In this document: positions 11,106 through 19,551 of the stretch, one piece after another | Numbering within the stretch: position 1 is the first letter of the stretch | Layout: each line of letters begins with the position of its first letter | Notes under the pieces: model-generated | Told to the model about the DNA's origin: nothing | What the model saw: the letters and a program-made list of their open reading frames with translations, nothing else | Databases searched by the model: none | Translations under genes and position numbers: made by a program | Assembly: GCF_007828955.1 (NCBI RefSeq) | Contig: NZ_VIVR01000001.1 | Coordinates: 6,076,001 to 6,140,000, forward strand | Reading direction: 5' to 3' | DNA length: 64,000 nt | Source: Kitasatospora atroaurantiaca | GTDB taxonomy: Bacteria > Actinomycetota > Actinomycetes > Streptomycetales > Streptomycetaceae

Positions 11106-12803
11106 ATGGAATCGGGTCGGGCAGGGACGCTGCGGATGGATCCGGAGGATCTGAAGCGCATCGAGGAGGCGGTCGGCTTCATCCGGGCCAACGACACCGG
11201 GACGGTCCTCGCCGAGCTGATCCCCGGGCTCGGCGCCGAGGACCGGGCGACGGTTGCCGCCCACTGCCGGTTCACGCACGCCGCGGTGCTCGTCTTCCCC
11301 GAGACGCTGGCCGAACTGCGCGAGGACCTGCGGGACTTGGGCCTTGCGGTCGGTGAGACGACGGCCAGCGTGGTGGTCCGGGACCGGCTCAGCCGCCGGT
11401 ACGGGAGGCCCGGCGGATCCCTCGAGGTCGGCATTCTGCGCGCACCGGTGCGGGCCGGCGACGGCCGGCCGTGCGAGCTCGAGATCTTCGCGCTGGTGGT
11501 GCCCCCGGGGTCCGGCCTCGAGGACATCGTCCGGGGAGAGCGGGCGGAGAACCACGAGGCGCACCTCGCCTTCGCGGTCGGCGCCCCGGACGGCGTGGTC
11601 CTCGCCGGGCTGCGGTCGATGCTCGTCGACCGAGGGCGGATGGTGGTCGACGGCGGCGGCTACAACGCCCACGAGGACGGCACGGTGCTGTACTTCGCGA
11701 GCACCGACGACCTCGCCGACGGCGGTCCCGTCCGCCCGTACCGGCGCCTTGAGCTGCACGCCCAGGGCCGCCACACCGAGAGCCTGGCGGCTCAGCACCG
11801 CGAGCCGGAGCAGCCGGGCAAGCAGCTGCTCCAGCTGATGACGGGCGCCTGGGTGACCCAGGCGATCGCGGTGGCCGCCGAGTTGGGGCTCGCCGACCAG
11901 CTGGCCGCCCCGGCCGGGGTGAGCACCGAGCAGCTGGCGGACCGGACCGGTGCCGATCACGGCAGTCTGCTGCGACTGCTCCGCTACCTGGCCGGTCTCG
12001 GCGTGGTGACGCCGTACGGGGACTCCTACCGGCTGACCGAGATCGGGCAGCTGCTGCGGACCGACGTGGAGCACTCGATGCACCCGCTGGCCCGCCTCTA
12101 CGGCGGCTCGTTCTACGAGTCGTTCGGACAGCTGATCCATGCCGTCCGCACCGGCCGGGAGGCGTTCGAGCACCTCTTCGGGAAGAACCACTTCGACCAC
12201 TTCGCCGAACACCCCGAGCTGGCCGAGCTGTTCGACCGGGCCATGGCCTCCAGTGCGGCGATGTTCGGCCCGGTCGTGGAGGGGGTCGACTTCTCCGGGG
12301 CCCGCGTTGTGGTGGACGTCGCCGGCGGCAACGGCGAGCTCCTCAGCCGGATCCTCCGGGCTTCGCCGCATCTGCGAGGCGTCCTGCTCGAGCGCTCGCA
12401 CGTCATCGCGGCCGCCCGGGGCACGATGGCGAAGGCGGGCCTCGCCGACCGCTGCCGCTTCGTGGTCGGCGACTTCACCAGCGCGGTACCGGAGGGCGGT
12501 GACGTCTACCTCCTGTCACGGGTCCTGCACGACTGGGACGACCGGCAGTGCCTGGCGATCCTTGAGCGGTGCGCGGAGGCGATGCCCGCGGGTGCCGAGC
12601 TGCTGATCGTGGAACGCCTCCTCCCCGAGGACGACTCGCCCTCCCTCGCGGTGGCCTGGGACGTCCACATGATGTGCAACGTCGGGGGCCGCGAACGGAC
12701 CGCCGACCACTACCGCCGGCTCCTCGCCGCGGCCGGGTTCGATCTGACCACCTGGTCCGAGCTACCCCTGGACGGTGCCCTCCTGCGCGCACGCAAGCGG
12801 TGA
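11106..12803 (+). CDS. SAM-dependent O-methyltransferase with an unrecognised N-terminal domain
   Basis: 565 residues, about 220 longer than ordinary small-molecule O-methyltransferases. Residues from about 235 onward form the standard enzyme: a winged-helix dimerisation domain (LLQLMTGAWVTQAIAVAAEL, with HTH SLLRLLRYL), a SAM-binding VVDVAGGNGELL near 400, an LLSRVLHDWDD loop with the putative general base H475, and a C-terminal GGRERTADHYRRLLAAAGF. The first ~220 residues have no family I recognise; they are mixed alpha/beta, acidic, and include RFTHAAVLVFPETL and ELEIFALVV. A catechol or phenol hydroxyl is the likely methyl acceptor given the PobA-like enzyme 46 bp upstream. A strong hairpin follows the stop codon. 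An alternative start is ATG 11136. Confidence 0.82.
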   Translation: MESGRAGTLRMDPEDLKRIEEAVGFIRANDTGTVLAELIPGLGAEDRATVAAHCRFTHAAVLVFPETLAELREDLRDLGLAVGETTASVVVRDRLSRRYGRPGGSLEVGILRAPVRAGDGRPCELEIFALVVPPGSGLEDIVRGERAENHEAHLAFAVGAPDGVVLAGLRSMLVDRGRMVVDGGGYNAHEDGTVLYFASTDDLADGGPVRPYRRLELHAQGRHTESLAAQHREPEQPGKQLLQLMTGAWVTQAIAVAAELGLADQLAAPAGVSTEQLADRTGADHGSLLRLLRYLAGLGVVTPYGDSYRLTEIGQLLRTDVEHSMHPLARLYGGSFYESFGQLIHAVRTGREAFEHLFGKNHFDHFAEHPELAELFDRAMASSAAMFGPVVEGVDFSGARVVVDVAGGNGELLSRILRASPHLRGVLLERSHVIAAARGTMAKAGLADRCRFVVGDFTSAVPEGGDVYLLSRVLHDWDDRQCLAILERCAEAMPAGAELLIVERLLPEDDSPSLAVAWDVHMMCNVGGRERTADHYRRLLAAAGFDLTTWSELPLDGALLRARKR

Positions 12804-12809
12804 CCGGAG

Positions 12810-12853
12810 CCCGGCAGGCGGGGGCCGGCCGCACCGCCCCTCCGCCTGCCGGG
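12810..12853 (+). terminator. Strong hairpin after the methyltransferase gene
   Basis: Arms CCCGGCAGGCGG (12810-12821) and CCGCCTGCCGGG (12842-12853) are perfectly complementary over 12 bp, 7 bp after the TGA. Probable terminator or attenuator separating the methyltransferase from the polyprenyl synthase. Confidence 0.6.
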
Positions 12854-12956
12854 CGCCGCTCCTCCGGGTGAATGGGGGAGTGGAACGGGCCTCTATCGGG
12901 GAACGGAGTGTGAGTCGTCCCGCCTCATGCCCGGGCCCGAACAGTCGGAGGTCGCC

Positions 12957-13982
12957 TTGGAGACCGAACGTACGTCAGAGCAGATCACCGAGGAGGTGAT
13001 CGCCTACATGGAGCCCGCGCTGCGTGGCGCGGTGGCCATGCTCAGCCAGCCCGTCCGGCAGATGTCGGAGTACCACTTCGGCTGGGTCGACGCCGACGGG
13101 CGGCCCTCCACACCGATCGGGTTCCGGCGGCGGCCCGCGCTGATGGCCCTGCTCTGCGCCGGCAGCGACAGGGAGGCCTGGGACGGGGTGCGCAACGCGG
13201 CCGTCGCCGCCACGCTGATGTCCGCCGCGGGCACCGTGCACGACGACCTGCAGGACCGGGAGATGCTCCGCAAGGGGCGTCCGACGCTGTGGAACGCCTT
13301 CGGCGTCCCCGCCGCCGTCCAGGTCGGGGTCGCCATGCACTGTCTGGCCTTCGAGCTGCTCGCCCAGGAGGAGGTGCCTCGGGCGGCCGTCGAGCTGACC
13401 CGCCGTGCGGCCTTCGCCATCCGGGAGTGCTGCTCGGGCCAGATCCGCGACCTGCAGTCCGAGGGCACCTCGCGGGCGGGTCTCCAGGAGTCGCTGGACC
13501 TGCTGGAGAACACCATCGCGTTCCCCACCGCAGGTGTCGCCATGGTCGCGGCCCTGGTGCGGGGAGCGGGCGAGGACGCGGTGGCTTCGGCGGAGAGGTT
13601 CGGCTACCACGCCGGGATGGCGATGGCCTTCTTCGACGACTGGGAGGGCGTCTGGGGCACCACCCGCGAGTCGCTGGAGGATCCGCTGGCGGATCTGCGC
13701 CGGCGGAAGGCGAGGGCCTTCGTCGCCGTCGCCCTCCAGTCCCACGGCCCGGCCCGGGACGAGCTGGCCGCCTTCTACGACGGCACGGGCGAGCCGGGTC
13801 TCGACCAGTTGGCCCGCATCGCCGAGCTGATCGAGGAGTGCGGCGGCCGTGCGTGGCTCGAGGAGCGGATCAGGGAGCACATCGAGCTGGCCAGGGCCAC
13901 GCTGCCCGACGCGGTGGCCGATCCGCGCGCCCGGGCCGAGCTCACGGCCTTCGTCGACGCGCTGGCGGACGAGCTGCCCTGA
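12957..13982 (+). CDS. Polyprenyl diphosphate synthase (trans-isoprenyl transferase family)
   Basis: About 341 residues of the all-alpha class I prenyl synthase fold. The first aspartate-rich motif is HDDLQDRE (DDxxD), followed by RKGRPTLWNAFG, which binds the diphosphate. The second motif reads FFDDWEGVWG, i.e. DDxxG instead of DDxxD; the DDxxG-WG form is common in actinobacterial members. It should condense allylic diphosphates with IPP, and chain length cannot be read reliably. I prefer the TTG at 12957 because GGAGG lies five bases upstream; an in-frame ATG at 12927 (351 residues) lacks a clear ribosome binding site. Together with the hydroxylase and methyltransferase it suggests a prenylated or terpenoid product, but no aromatic prenyltransferase or terpene cyclase is visible here. 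Confidence 0.85.
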   Translation: METERTSEQITEEVIAYMEPALRGAVAMLSQPVRQMSEYHFGWVDADGRPSTPIGFRRRPALMALLCAGSDREAWDGVRNAAVAATLMSAAGTVHDDLQDREMLRKGRPTLWNAFGVPAAVQVGVAMHCLAFELLAQEEVPRAAVELTRRAAFAIRECCSGQIRDLQSEGTSRAGLQESLDLLENTIAFPTAGVAMVAALVRGAGEDAVASAERFGYHAGMAMAFFDDWEGVWGTTRESLEDPLADLRRRKARAFVAVALQSHGPARDELAAFYDGTGEPGLDQLARIAELIEECGGRAWLEERIREHIELARATLPDAVADPRARAELTAFVDALADELP

Positions 13983-14072
13983 CCGACTGCCCTGAGGGAC
14001 TGCCCTGACCGACTGCGCACCCGGCACGCGGTGTAATGGTGGTGGGCAGGCTCCCCGCAGGCCGGAGGCGCT

Positions 14073-15719
14073 ATGGACGTGGCCGAGGCACTGACCACCG
14101 CTCGGAGGTCGCACCGCACCCAGGCGTGGCGCGATGCCTGCGAGGCCTTCGCCGCGGCCGACCGGCTCGCCCCGCTGGAGATCGACGACCTCGAGGAGTA
14201 CGCGGAGGCCGCGCACATCCTGGGCCGTGGCGACGAGGCGGTCCGGCTGCTGCAGCGCGCGTACGGACAGCGGGCCGAGGCCGGTGAGGTGGGCGGTGCG
14301 ATCAAGTGCGCCTTCTGGCTGCACGAGGCGCTCTCGATGAAGGGCGAGTTCGCGCACGCGGGCGGCTGGCTGGCCCGGGCCGCGCGCCTGGCCGAGGCCG
14401 GCCCGCGCTGCGCCGAGGCGGGCTACCTGCTGCTGCCGGAGGCCGAACGGCAGACCGAGCAGGGCGACCACGCAGCGGCGTACGCGACCGCGGCCCGGGC
14501 CGTGGAACTGGCACAGGAGTGCGGGGACCGCGACCTGGCCACCGCCGCCGCCCACATCCAGGGGCGGGCGAGGATCAAGCAGGAGCGGGTCGAGGAGGGG
14601 CTCGCGCTGCTGGACGAGGCGATGGTGGCCGTCACGGCGGGCGAGACCTCGCCCCGGGTCTCCGGGTGGGTCTACTGCAGCGTGATCGCCGCCTGCGGCG
14701 AGCTGCAGGAGCTGCGGCGGGCCAGGGAGTGGACCCGGGCGCTGAGCAGCTGGCTCGATGCCCGCCCCCAGTTCACGGGCGGGTACTCCGGGCTCTGCCT
14801 GGTCCACCGGTCCCAGCTGCTGCAGCAGCTGGGCGACTGGCCCGATGCCGTCCGCCAGGCGGAGGACGCCTGCGAGCGGCTCACCCAGGGCTACGGCGAG
14901 ATGCTGGCCGGAATGGCGTTCTACCAGCTCGGCGAGATCCACCGGCTGCGCGGCGAGCCGGCCCTCGCGGAGCAGGCCTACCGGCAGGCCGGCCAGTACG
15001 GCTGCGAGCCGCAGCCCGGCCTCGCGCTGCTCCGCCTGGCCCAGGGCAGGCCGGACCTCGCCGCCAGCGGGATCCGCCGGGCGCTCGGCGAGGCCGCCGA
15101 CCGGTTGGCCCGGGCGCAGCTGCTCCCGGCGTACGTCGAGATCGTGCTGGCGGCCGGCGAGCTCGACGCGGCCCGCGAGGGTACGGCCGAGCTGGCCGGG
15201 ATCGCGCAGGACTACGACCGGCCGGCCCTGCACGCCCACACGGGGTACGCCCGGGCCGCCACCCACCTCGCCGAGGGCGACGCCGCCGAGGCCCTCACCG
15301 CCGCGCGGCGCGCCTGGCGGCTGTGGCGGGACCTGGACGTGCCGTACCAGGGCGCCAGGGCCCGGGTCCTGGTGGCGCTGGCCTGCCGAGCCCTGGGCGA
15401 CGAGGACACCGCCGTCGTGGAGTTCGCCGCCGCGCTGGAAGCCTTCGGCCGCCTCGGCGCCGGACCGGACCGGACCCTGGCCGAGTCGCTCGCCGCGGGG
15501 CGGCCGGCCGGGGACACGACGTCCGGGCTGACCCCGCGCGAGATCGAGGTGCTGAAGCTGGTCGCCGCCGGCGGGACCAACCACGAGATCGCGCAGGAGC
15601 TGTTCCTGAGCGAGAAGACCGTCGCCCGGCACATCAGCAACATCCTGACCAAGCTCGACGTGGGCTCCCGGACCGCCGCCGCGGCGTACGCCTTCGAGCA
15701 CGGCCTCACCCGGCCGTAG
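14073..15719 (+). CDS. LuxR-type transcriptional regulator with a long TPR-like sensor region
   Basis: 548 residues. Residues 1 to about 470 are repeated helix pairs rich in Ala, Leu and Arg with TPR spacing (for example AVRLLQRAYGQRAEAGEVGG and AYATAARAVELAQECGDRDL). The C-terminal 65 residues are a LuxR/NarL helix-turn-helix: LTPREIEVLKLVAAGGTNHE, ELFLSEKTVARHISNILTKL. There is no P-loop ATPase domain, so it is smaller than LAL/MalT regulators. It lies 90 bp after the polyprenyl synthase on the same strand and upstream of two small genes, and may be a local activator. The start ATG follows GGAGG by four bases. Confidence 0.85.
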   Translation: MDVAEALTTARRSHRTQAWRDACEAFAAADRLAPLEIDDLEEYAEAAHILGRGDEAVRLLQRAYGQRAEAGEVGGAIKCAFWLHEALSMKGEFAHAGGWLARAARLAEAGPRCAEAGYLLLPEAERQTEQGDHAAAYATAARAVELAQECGDRDLATAAAHIQGRARIKQERVEEGLALLDEAMVAVTAGETSPRVSGWVYCSVIAACGELQELRRAREWTRALSSWLDARPQFTGGYSGLCLVHRSQLLQQLGDWPDAVRQAEDACERLTQGYGEMLAGMAFYQLGEIHRLRGEPALAEQAYRQAGQYGCEPQPGLALLRLAQGRPDLAASGIRRALGEAADRLARAQLLPAYVEIVLAAGELDAAREGTAELAGIAQDYDRPALHAHTGYARAATHLAEGDAAEALTAARRAWRLWRDLDVPYQGARARVLVALACRALGDEDTAVVEFAAALEAFGRLGAGPDRTLAESLAAGRPAGDTTSGLTPREIEVLKLVAAGGTNHEIAQELFLSEKTVARHISNILTKLDVGSRTAAAAYAFEHGLTRP

Positions 15720-15838
15720 GCCCTGCCTGGACAGAATTACCCACCCCTCCGGGCCCCCGTTTGGGCACTTCGCCGGACGCGGGCGGCACGGGCCGCCCCT
15801 AGCGTGGGAGGTGGAGGAGTCGAGCCGGGGAGTCCGTG

Positions 15839-16105
15839 ATGAGGAGTCATGAGCTGCGGGCAGCGGGCCTGGCGACCGCCCTCGGGACGGTGCTGGACGC
15901 GCTCGGCGAGTACGCCGAGGCCGAGCCCCTGCTGCGCAACGCGGTACAGGCCTACGAGACCGCGTACGGCCCCGACGACCCTCGCCTCGCGCCACCCCTG
16001 CGGGCGCTCGGCGACGCCTGCGCCGCCCGTGGCCGCCTCGCAGAGGCGGAGGAGCTGTACCTGCGGGTGCTCTCGCTCGTTCACCGCACCCAGGAGGAGT
16101 CATGA
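15839..16105 (+). CDS. Small TPR-like protein
   Basis: 88 residues from an ATG preceded by GGGGAG. The sequence contains two helix-turn-helix TPR-like units (LGEYAEAEPLLRNAVQAYET, then RGRLAEAEELYLRVLSLV), similar to the repeats of AfsR/SARP-type or Kinesin-light-chain-type TPR proteins. It could be a remnant of a larger TPR regulator, but it has its own ribosome binding site and its stop overlaps the next ATG by 4 bp (ATGA), so it is probably expressed and coupled to the flavin monooxygenase gene. Function unknown; a protein-protein adaptor is possible. Confidence 0.65.
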   Translation: MRSHELRAAGLATALGTVLDALGEYAEAEPLLRNAVQAYETAYGPDDPRLAPPLRALGDACAARGRLAEAEELYLRVLSLVHRTQEES

Positions 16106-17211
16106 ACGCGGAACGCTTCGAGACAGTGATCATCGGCGGCGGCCAGGCCGGCCTCTGCGTCGGCTACCACCTGGCCAAGCGGGGCCGGGAGTTCGTGATC
16201 CTCGACGGCAACCGGCGGATCGGCGACAACTGGCGGCAGCAGTGGGACTCGCTGCGCCTCTACAGCCCGGCCCGCTACGACGGCCTCCCCGGCATGCGCT
16301 TCCCCGCGCCCCGCTGGTCGTTCCCCGGCAAGGACCAGGTGGGCGACTACCTCGCGGCGTACGCGGAGCGCTTCCGGCTCCCGGTCCGCACCGGGGTGAG
16401 GGTCGACCGGCTCTCCCGGAACGGGGCCGGGTACGTCGTCGACGCCGGTGACAGCCGGCTGTACGCCGACAACGTGGTGGTGGCGACCGGGACCTTCGGG
16501 CGCACCCCGTACATCCCCGGCTTCGCTGCGCAGCTGGACCCCCGGACCGTTCAGCTGCACTCGTGCCGGTACCGGAACCAGGCCCAGCTCCACGAGGGGC
16601 CCGTGCTGGTCGTCGGTGCCTCGCACTCCGGGGCGGACATCGCGTACGAGTCCGGGCCGGGTCACCGCACCGTGCTCTGCGGCCGGGACACCGGGCAGAT
16701 TCCGTTCCGGCTCGAATCCCGGGGGATGCACCTGCTCTTTCCCGTCCTCTGGCAGATCGCCGACCACGTGCTCACGACCGGTACGCCGATCGGGCGCAAG
16801 CTCGGGCCGGACATCCGCACCCACGGCGGACCGCTGCTCCGGGTGAGGGCCGCCGACCTGGCCGCCGTCGGTGTGGAGCGGGTCACCGCCCGCATGTCGG
16901 GCGTGCGCGAGGGCATGCCGCTGCTCGACGACGGCCGCGTCCTCGAGGTGGCGAACGTGGTCTGGTGCACCGGCTTCCGGCAGGACTTCGACTGGATCGA
17001 CGCCCCGGGCATCGGGGCCGACGGCTGGCCGGAGGAGAAGCGCGGCGTCGTCGCGGCCTCCCCGGGGCTGTACTTCTCCGGGCTGGCGTTCCAGCGGGCG
17101 TTCAGCTCCATGCTGATCGGCGGCGCCGGGCGGGACGCCGAGATCGTCGCGAAGCACATCGCCGCGCGCGAGCGGACCGCCAGGAAGGCCGAGGCCTTGG
17201 CACCCGGCTGA
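16102..17211 (+). CDS. Flavin-containing monooxygenase-like NAD(P)/FAD oxidoreductase (CzcO/TrkA type)
   Basis: 369 residues with two Rossmann motifs: FAD-binding VIIGGGQAGLCVGYHLAKRG at the N-terminus and NAD(P)-binding VLVVGASHSGADIA near residue 170. WDSLRLYSPARYDGLPGM and VVVATGTFGRTPYIPGF are typical of the single-component CzcO-like group related to FMOs and Baeyer-Villiger enzymes. The ATGA overlap with the small TPR gene indicates coupling. The expected role is NADPH-dependent oxygenation or reduction of a small lipophilic substrate; the target is unknown. It ends the accessory block and is followed by a dispersed inverted repeat. Confidence 0.82.
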   Translation: MNAERFETVIIGGGQAGLCVGYHLAKRGREFVILDGNRRIGDNWRQQWDSLRLYSPARYDGLPGMRFPAPRWSFPGKDQVGDYLAAYAERFRLPVRTGVRVDRLSRNGAGYVVDAGDSRLYADNVVVATGTFGRTPYIPGFAAQLDPRTVQLHSCRYRNQAQLHEGPVLVVGASHSGADIAYESGPGHRTVLCGRDTGQIPFRLESRGMHLLFPVLWQIADHVLTTGTPIGRKLGPDIRTHGGPLLRVRAADLAAVGVERVTARMSGVREGMPLLDDGRVLEVANVVWCTGFRQDFDWIDAPGIGADGWPEEKRGVVAASPGLYFSGLAFQRAFSSMLIGGAGRDAEIVAKHIAARERTARKAEALAPG

Positions 17212-17227
17212 GGGGGCGGGCCAACCA

Positions 17228-17305
17228 CAGGGGCGCGGGGAACTGCGCGAGATCGGAAGGTAACGGCTTGTAGCCTCCCGCCTCGCGCAGTTCCTCGCGC
17301 CCCTG
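17228..17305. repeat. Dispersed GC-rich inverted repeat, copy 1
   Basis: Left arm contains GGGCGCGGGGAACTGCGCGA and the right arm TCGCGCAGTTCCTCGCGCCC, its near-perfect complement, with about 30 bp between. Related copies lie at 33658-33762 and 52151-52230; copies 1 and 2 also share GGGCCAACCACAGGGGCG at the left edge. It sits between the convergent monooxygenase and YchJ genes and could act as a bidirectional terminator. Confidence 0.75.
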
Positions 17306-17329
17306 GAGTGCCCGATCCTGATCGGCCTC

Positions 17330-17758
17330 TCAGCCGCTGACGATGCCGTCGAGGTAGGTCCAGGCGCTGTCGTGGCGTACGAAGCGGCTGCTCTCGTGGA
17401 GCTCGCCCGCCCGGCCGCGTTCGGTGTAGTGGGCACGGAACTCGACCGTGCCCTCGGTGTGGAACGGACCGCCGTCGGTGCTGCCGAGGATGTCCAGGCG
17501 CACCCAGCGCATCGCGGGGTCGAAGTCGATCCGCGGCGGCCTGGTGGTGGGGTGCCAGCTGCGGATCAGGTACGCCTCGTCCTGCACGGCGAAGGCGCTG
17601 AAGCGCGAACGCATCAGCTGCTCGGCGGTGGACGCCTGCGCCTCGCCGCGGTGCAGGCGGCCGCAGCAGTCGTCGTAGTCCGCGGGCAGCCCGCAGGGGC
17701 AGGCCTTCGGGGTGGCGCGGGCCGGTTGCGGGCGTGGCACAGGGCGTCGTCGGGACAT
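17330..17758 (-). CDS. YchJ-family (UPF0225) SEC-C motif protein
   Basis: 142 residues. An N-terminal SEC-C zinc-binding motif (CPCGLPADYDDCCG) is followed by the YchJ core, with RSRFSAFAVQDEAYLIRSWH and a C-terminal VEFRAHY strand of NTF2-like character. It is a widespread cytoplasmic family without a settled function. It lies 36 bp downstream of the amidohydrolase on the same strand and may be cotranscribed with it. The length matches the family. Confidence 0.88.
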   Translation of the reverse strand: MSRRRPVPRPQPARATPKACPCGLPADYDDCCGRLHRGEAQASTAEQLMRSRFSAFAVQDEAYLIRSWHPTTRPPRIDFDPAMRWVRLDILGSTDGGPFHTEGTVEFRAHYTERGRAGELHESSRFVRHDSAWTYLDGIVSG

Positions 17759-17794
17759 GGCTCCATTGTGACGGCGCCCCGGTGCGACCCGACG

Positions 17795-19465
17795 TCAGGT
17801 CCCCACGCGCCGCGCGGGGCCGGGTCGTGACCCGCCGGCCAGCAGCTCGGCGAGGCGGGTACCCAGCATCTCGGGGAGGTTGGCCTCGGCCGCGAGGGTG
17901 GTGAGGAATCCTGCGTCCTGACCGGCGGTCAGGGCGTCCAGGGTCAGCGCGGTGAGCGCTGCGGGCGCCGCGGACCGGCTTCTGATGACGGGTCCGCCGG
18001 CGAAGGCCCCGGCCGCGCCGCGCACGGGCAGCCGCGGGCGCAGCTCGGCGCCGGTCGGCTGGATCTCGTCCAGCGCGAGGTGCCAGGTCGGCTCCTCCTC
18101 GGGCAGGGCCAGCGCGTGCAGCGGTGCACCCGGCGCGGCCCGCGCGGGCAGCTCGCCGAGGGCGGCGGTAAGGCGGGCGGTGGCCTCGGCCAGGGTCAGG
18201 CCCGCCACCAGCGGGTCGCTCTGCTCGTCGTCGAGGTTGACCAGCCGGCCGGGGAGGGCCTTCTCCAGAAGGGCGCCGGGGGCCAGCGCGTGCATCAGCC
18301 CGGTGGTGCCGTAGCGGGCGGTGCCGTCGATGACGACGAGCCTGATGTCGTCGTCCCCGGCGTCGATCAGCCCGGCGTAGGGGTCACCGCCCGTCCCCGA
18401 GACGGCGAGCAGGTCGGCGCGCTTCCCGGGCTGGAGCGTGCCCAGCGAGCCGCCCCAGCGCAGCATCGCGGCCGCGTCGCTGGTCGCCATGGCGACCAGT
18501 TCGCGGTCGGAGTGGACGTCGCCCGCAGCCGCGGAGGCCAGCCGGGCGGCCTTGAGCTCGCCGAGCAGGCCCTTGCTGCCCGAGACCGACCAGTCCGAGC
18601 CGAGTCCGCTGCGCACCCCCGCCCGTTTGGCGGCGGCGATGTCGGCGGTCTGCCCGTACAGCAGCAGGTTGGACAGCGGGGACCACACCATGGAGCCGCC
18701 GTGGTCGGCCAGGATGTCGAAGTCGGCGGCGGTCAGTGCGGTGCAGTGGATGCCGATCAGGTTCTCCGTGATGGCCCACTTCCCGGGTGTCCCGGGCTCG
18801 TACTGCAGCGCCAGGAAGTGCGCACGGGCGGCGGTGTCGGTGCTGACGCCTTCGGCCAGATGCAGCAGCACGCGCTGCGAGCGGCTGATCCGGTCCAGGA
18901 AGCGCCGGGCGTCGGCCGCGTCGACGTCCGCGATGCGCGAGGCGGCGGCGGGCAGGGCCGGATCCTGCGGCTGTTCGACGTTGCGGACGACGCCCCGGTA
19001 CATCCGGCGGGCGCCGGCGTTGCTGAACAGGGCGATGCCCTGGCTGGTGGTGGTGCCGTTCACCAGGGCCTTTGCCTCGACGTAGCGCACCACTGCGGGC
19101 ATCAGCAGCGGATCGTGCCCGAGCACCGTCATCGGCCCGGTGACCAGCCGCCGGTAGGCCTCGGTGCCGCCCCACTGCGACCGGTTGGTGAACCGCTTCG
19201 GGACCTGCCACAACTGCAGGACGTCGTAGGGCAGATGGTTGTGAAGCTCGATCAGCCCCGGGTACACGCTGCCCCCGCTGGCGGTGCGTGCGAGGCCCTC
19301 GTAGCCTGGCGGCGGCGGGTCGGACGCCGGCCGCAGGTCCTCGATCAGCCCGTCGTGGACGTAGAGGACGCCGTCCGGGAGGACCGTGTTCCGCGGGTCC
19401 ATCGTGACGAGGCGGCCGCGTAACGCGTACCGCCGAGGAGCTTCGGGAGCGATCGGAGGAGGCAT
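17795..19465 (-). CDS. Amidohydrolase superfamily protein (cytosine/guanine deaminase-like)
   Basis: 556 residues. Metal-dependent hydrolase fold: an N-terminal beta-sandwich strand, the HxH motif in ELHNHLPYD, later metal ligands in LLHLAEG and IGIHCTAL, and the catalytic Asp in SGLGSDWSVSGSKGLLGELK. LQPGKRADLLAV marks the return to the beta-sandwich. Members such as chlorohydrolases and guanine deaminases hydrolyse C-N or C-Cl bonds on heterocycles, but the substrate is not evident. The C-terminal ~150 residues extend beyond the core. The gene is divergent from the glycosylase-like gene, with a small inverted repeat between them. Confidence 0.8.
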   Translation of the reverse strand: MPPPIAPEAPRRYALRGRLVTMDPRNTVLPDGVLYVHDGLIEDLRPASDPPPPGYEGLARTASGGSVYPGLIELHNHLPYDVLQLWQVPKRFTNRSQWGGTEAYRRLVTGPMTVLGHDPLLMPAVVRYVEAKALVNGTTTSQGIALFSNAGARRMYRGVVRNVEQPQDPALPAAASRIADVDAADARRFLDRISRSQRVLLHLAEGVSTDTAARAHFLALQYEPGTPGKWAITENLIGIHCTALTAADFDILADHGGSMVWSPLSNLLLYGQTADIAAAKRAGVRSGLGSDWSVSGSKGLLGELKAARLASAAAGDVHSDRELVAMATSDAAAMLRWGGSLGTLQPGKRADLLAVSGTGGDPYAGLIDAGDDDIRLVVIDGTARYGTTGLMHALAPGALLEKALPGRLVNLDDEQSDPLVAGLTLAEATARLTAALGELPARAAPGAPLHALALPEEEPTWHLALDEIQPTGAELRPRLPVRGAAGAFAGGPVIRSRSAAPAALTALTLDALTAGQDAGFLTTLAAEANLPEMLGTRLAELLAGGSRPGPARRVGT

Positions 19466-19519
19466 CGGAGGTACCTCCCTTCCACGCCCATCATCGCGCG
19501 GGAGCTGCCGCCGCGCACT

Positions 19520-19533
19520 GTTGATCAGTCAAC
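19520..19533. promoter_or_regulatory. Small inverted repeat between divergent genes
   Basis: GTTGA-TCAG-TCAAC is a perfect 5-4-5 inverted repeat, 55 bp from the amidohydrolase start and 19 bp from the glycosylase-like start. The form fits a TetR-type half-site pair, but it is short and no regulator gene is adjacent. Confidence 0.35.
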
Positions 19534-19551
19534 TGCCAGGCGGGAGAGCGT

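Noticed and set aside
13630..13660. DDxxG second aspartate motif of the polyprenyl synthase as a loss of function
   Set aside because: DDxxG followed by W-G is common in actinobacterial prenyl synthases, so the missing third Asp is not evidence of inactivity.
12975..16133. 1052-residue minus-strand frame
   Set aside because: Antisense shadow of the polyprenyl synthase, LuxR regulator and small TPR genes, all of which have clear motifs and ribosome binding sites.
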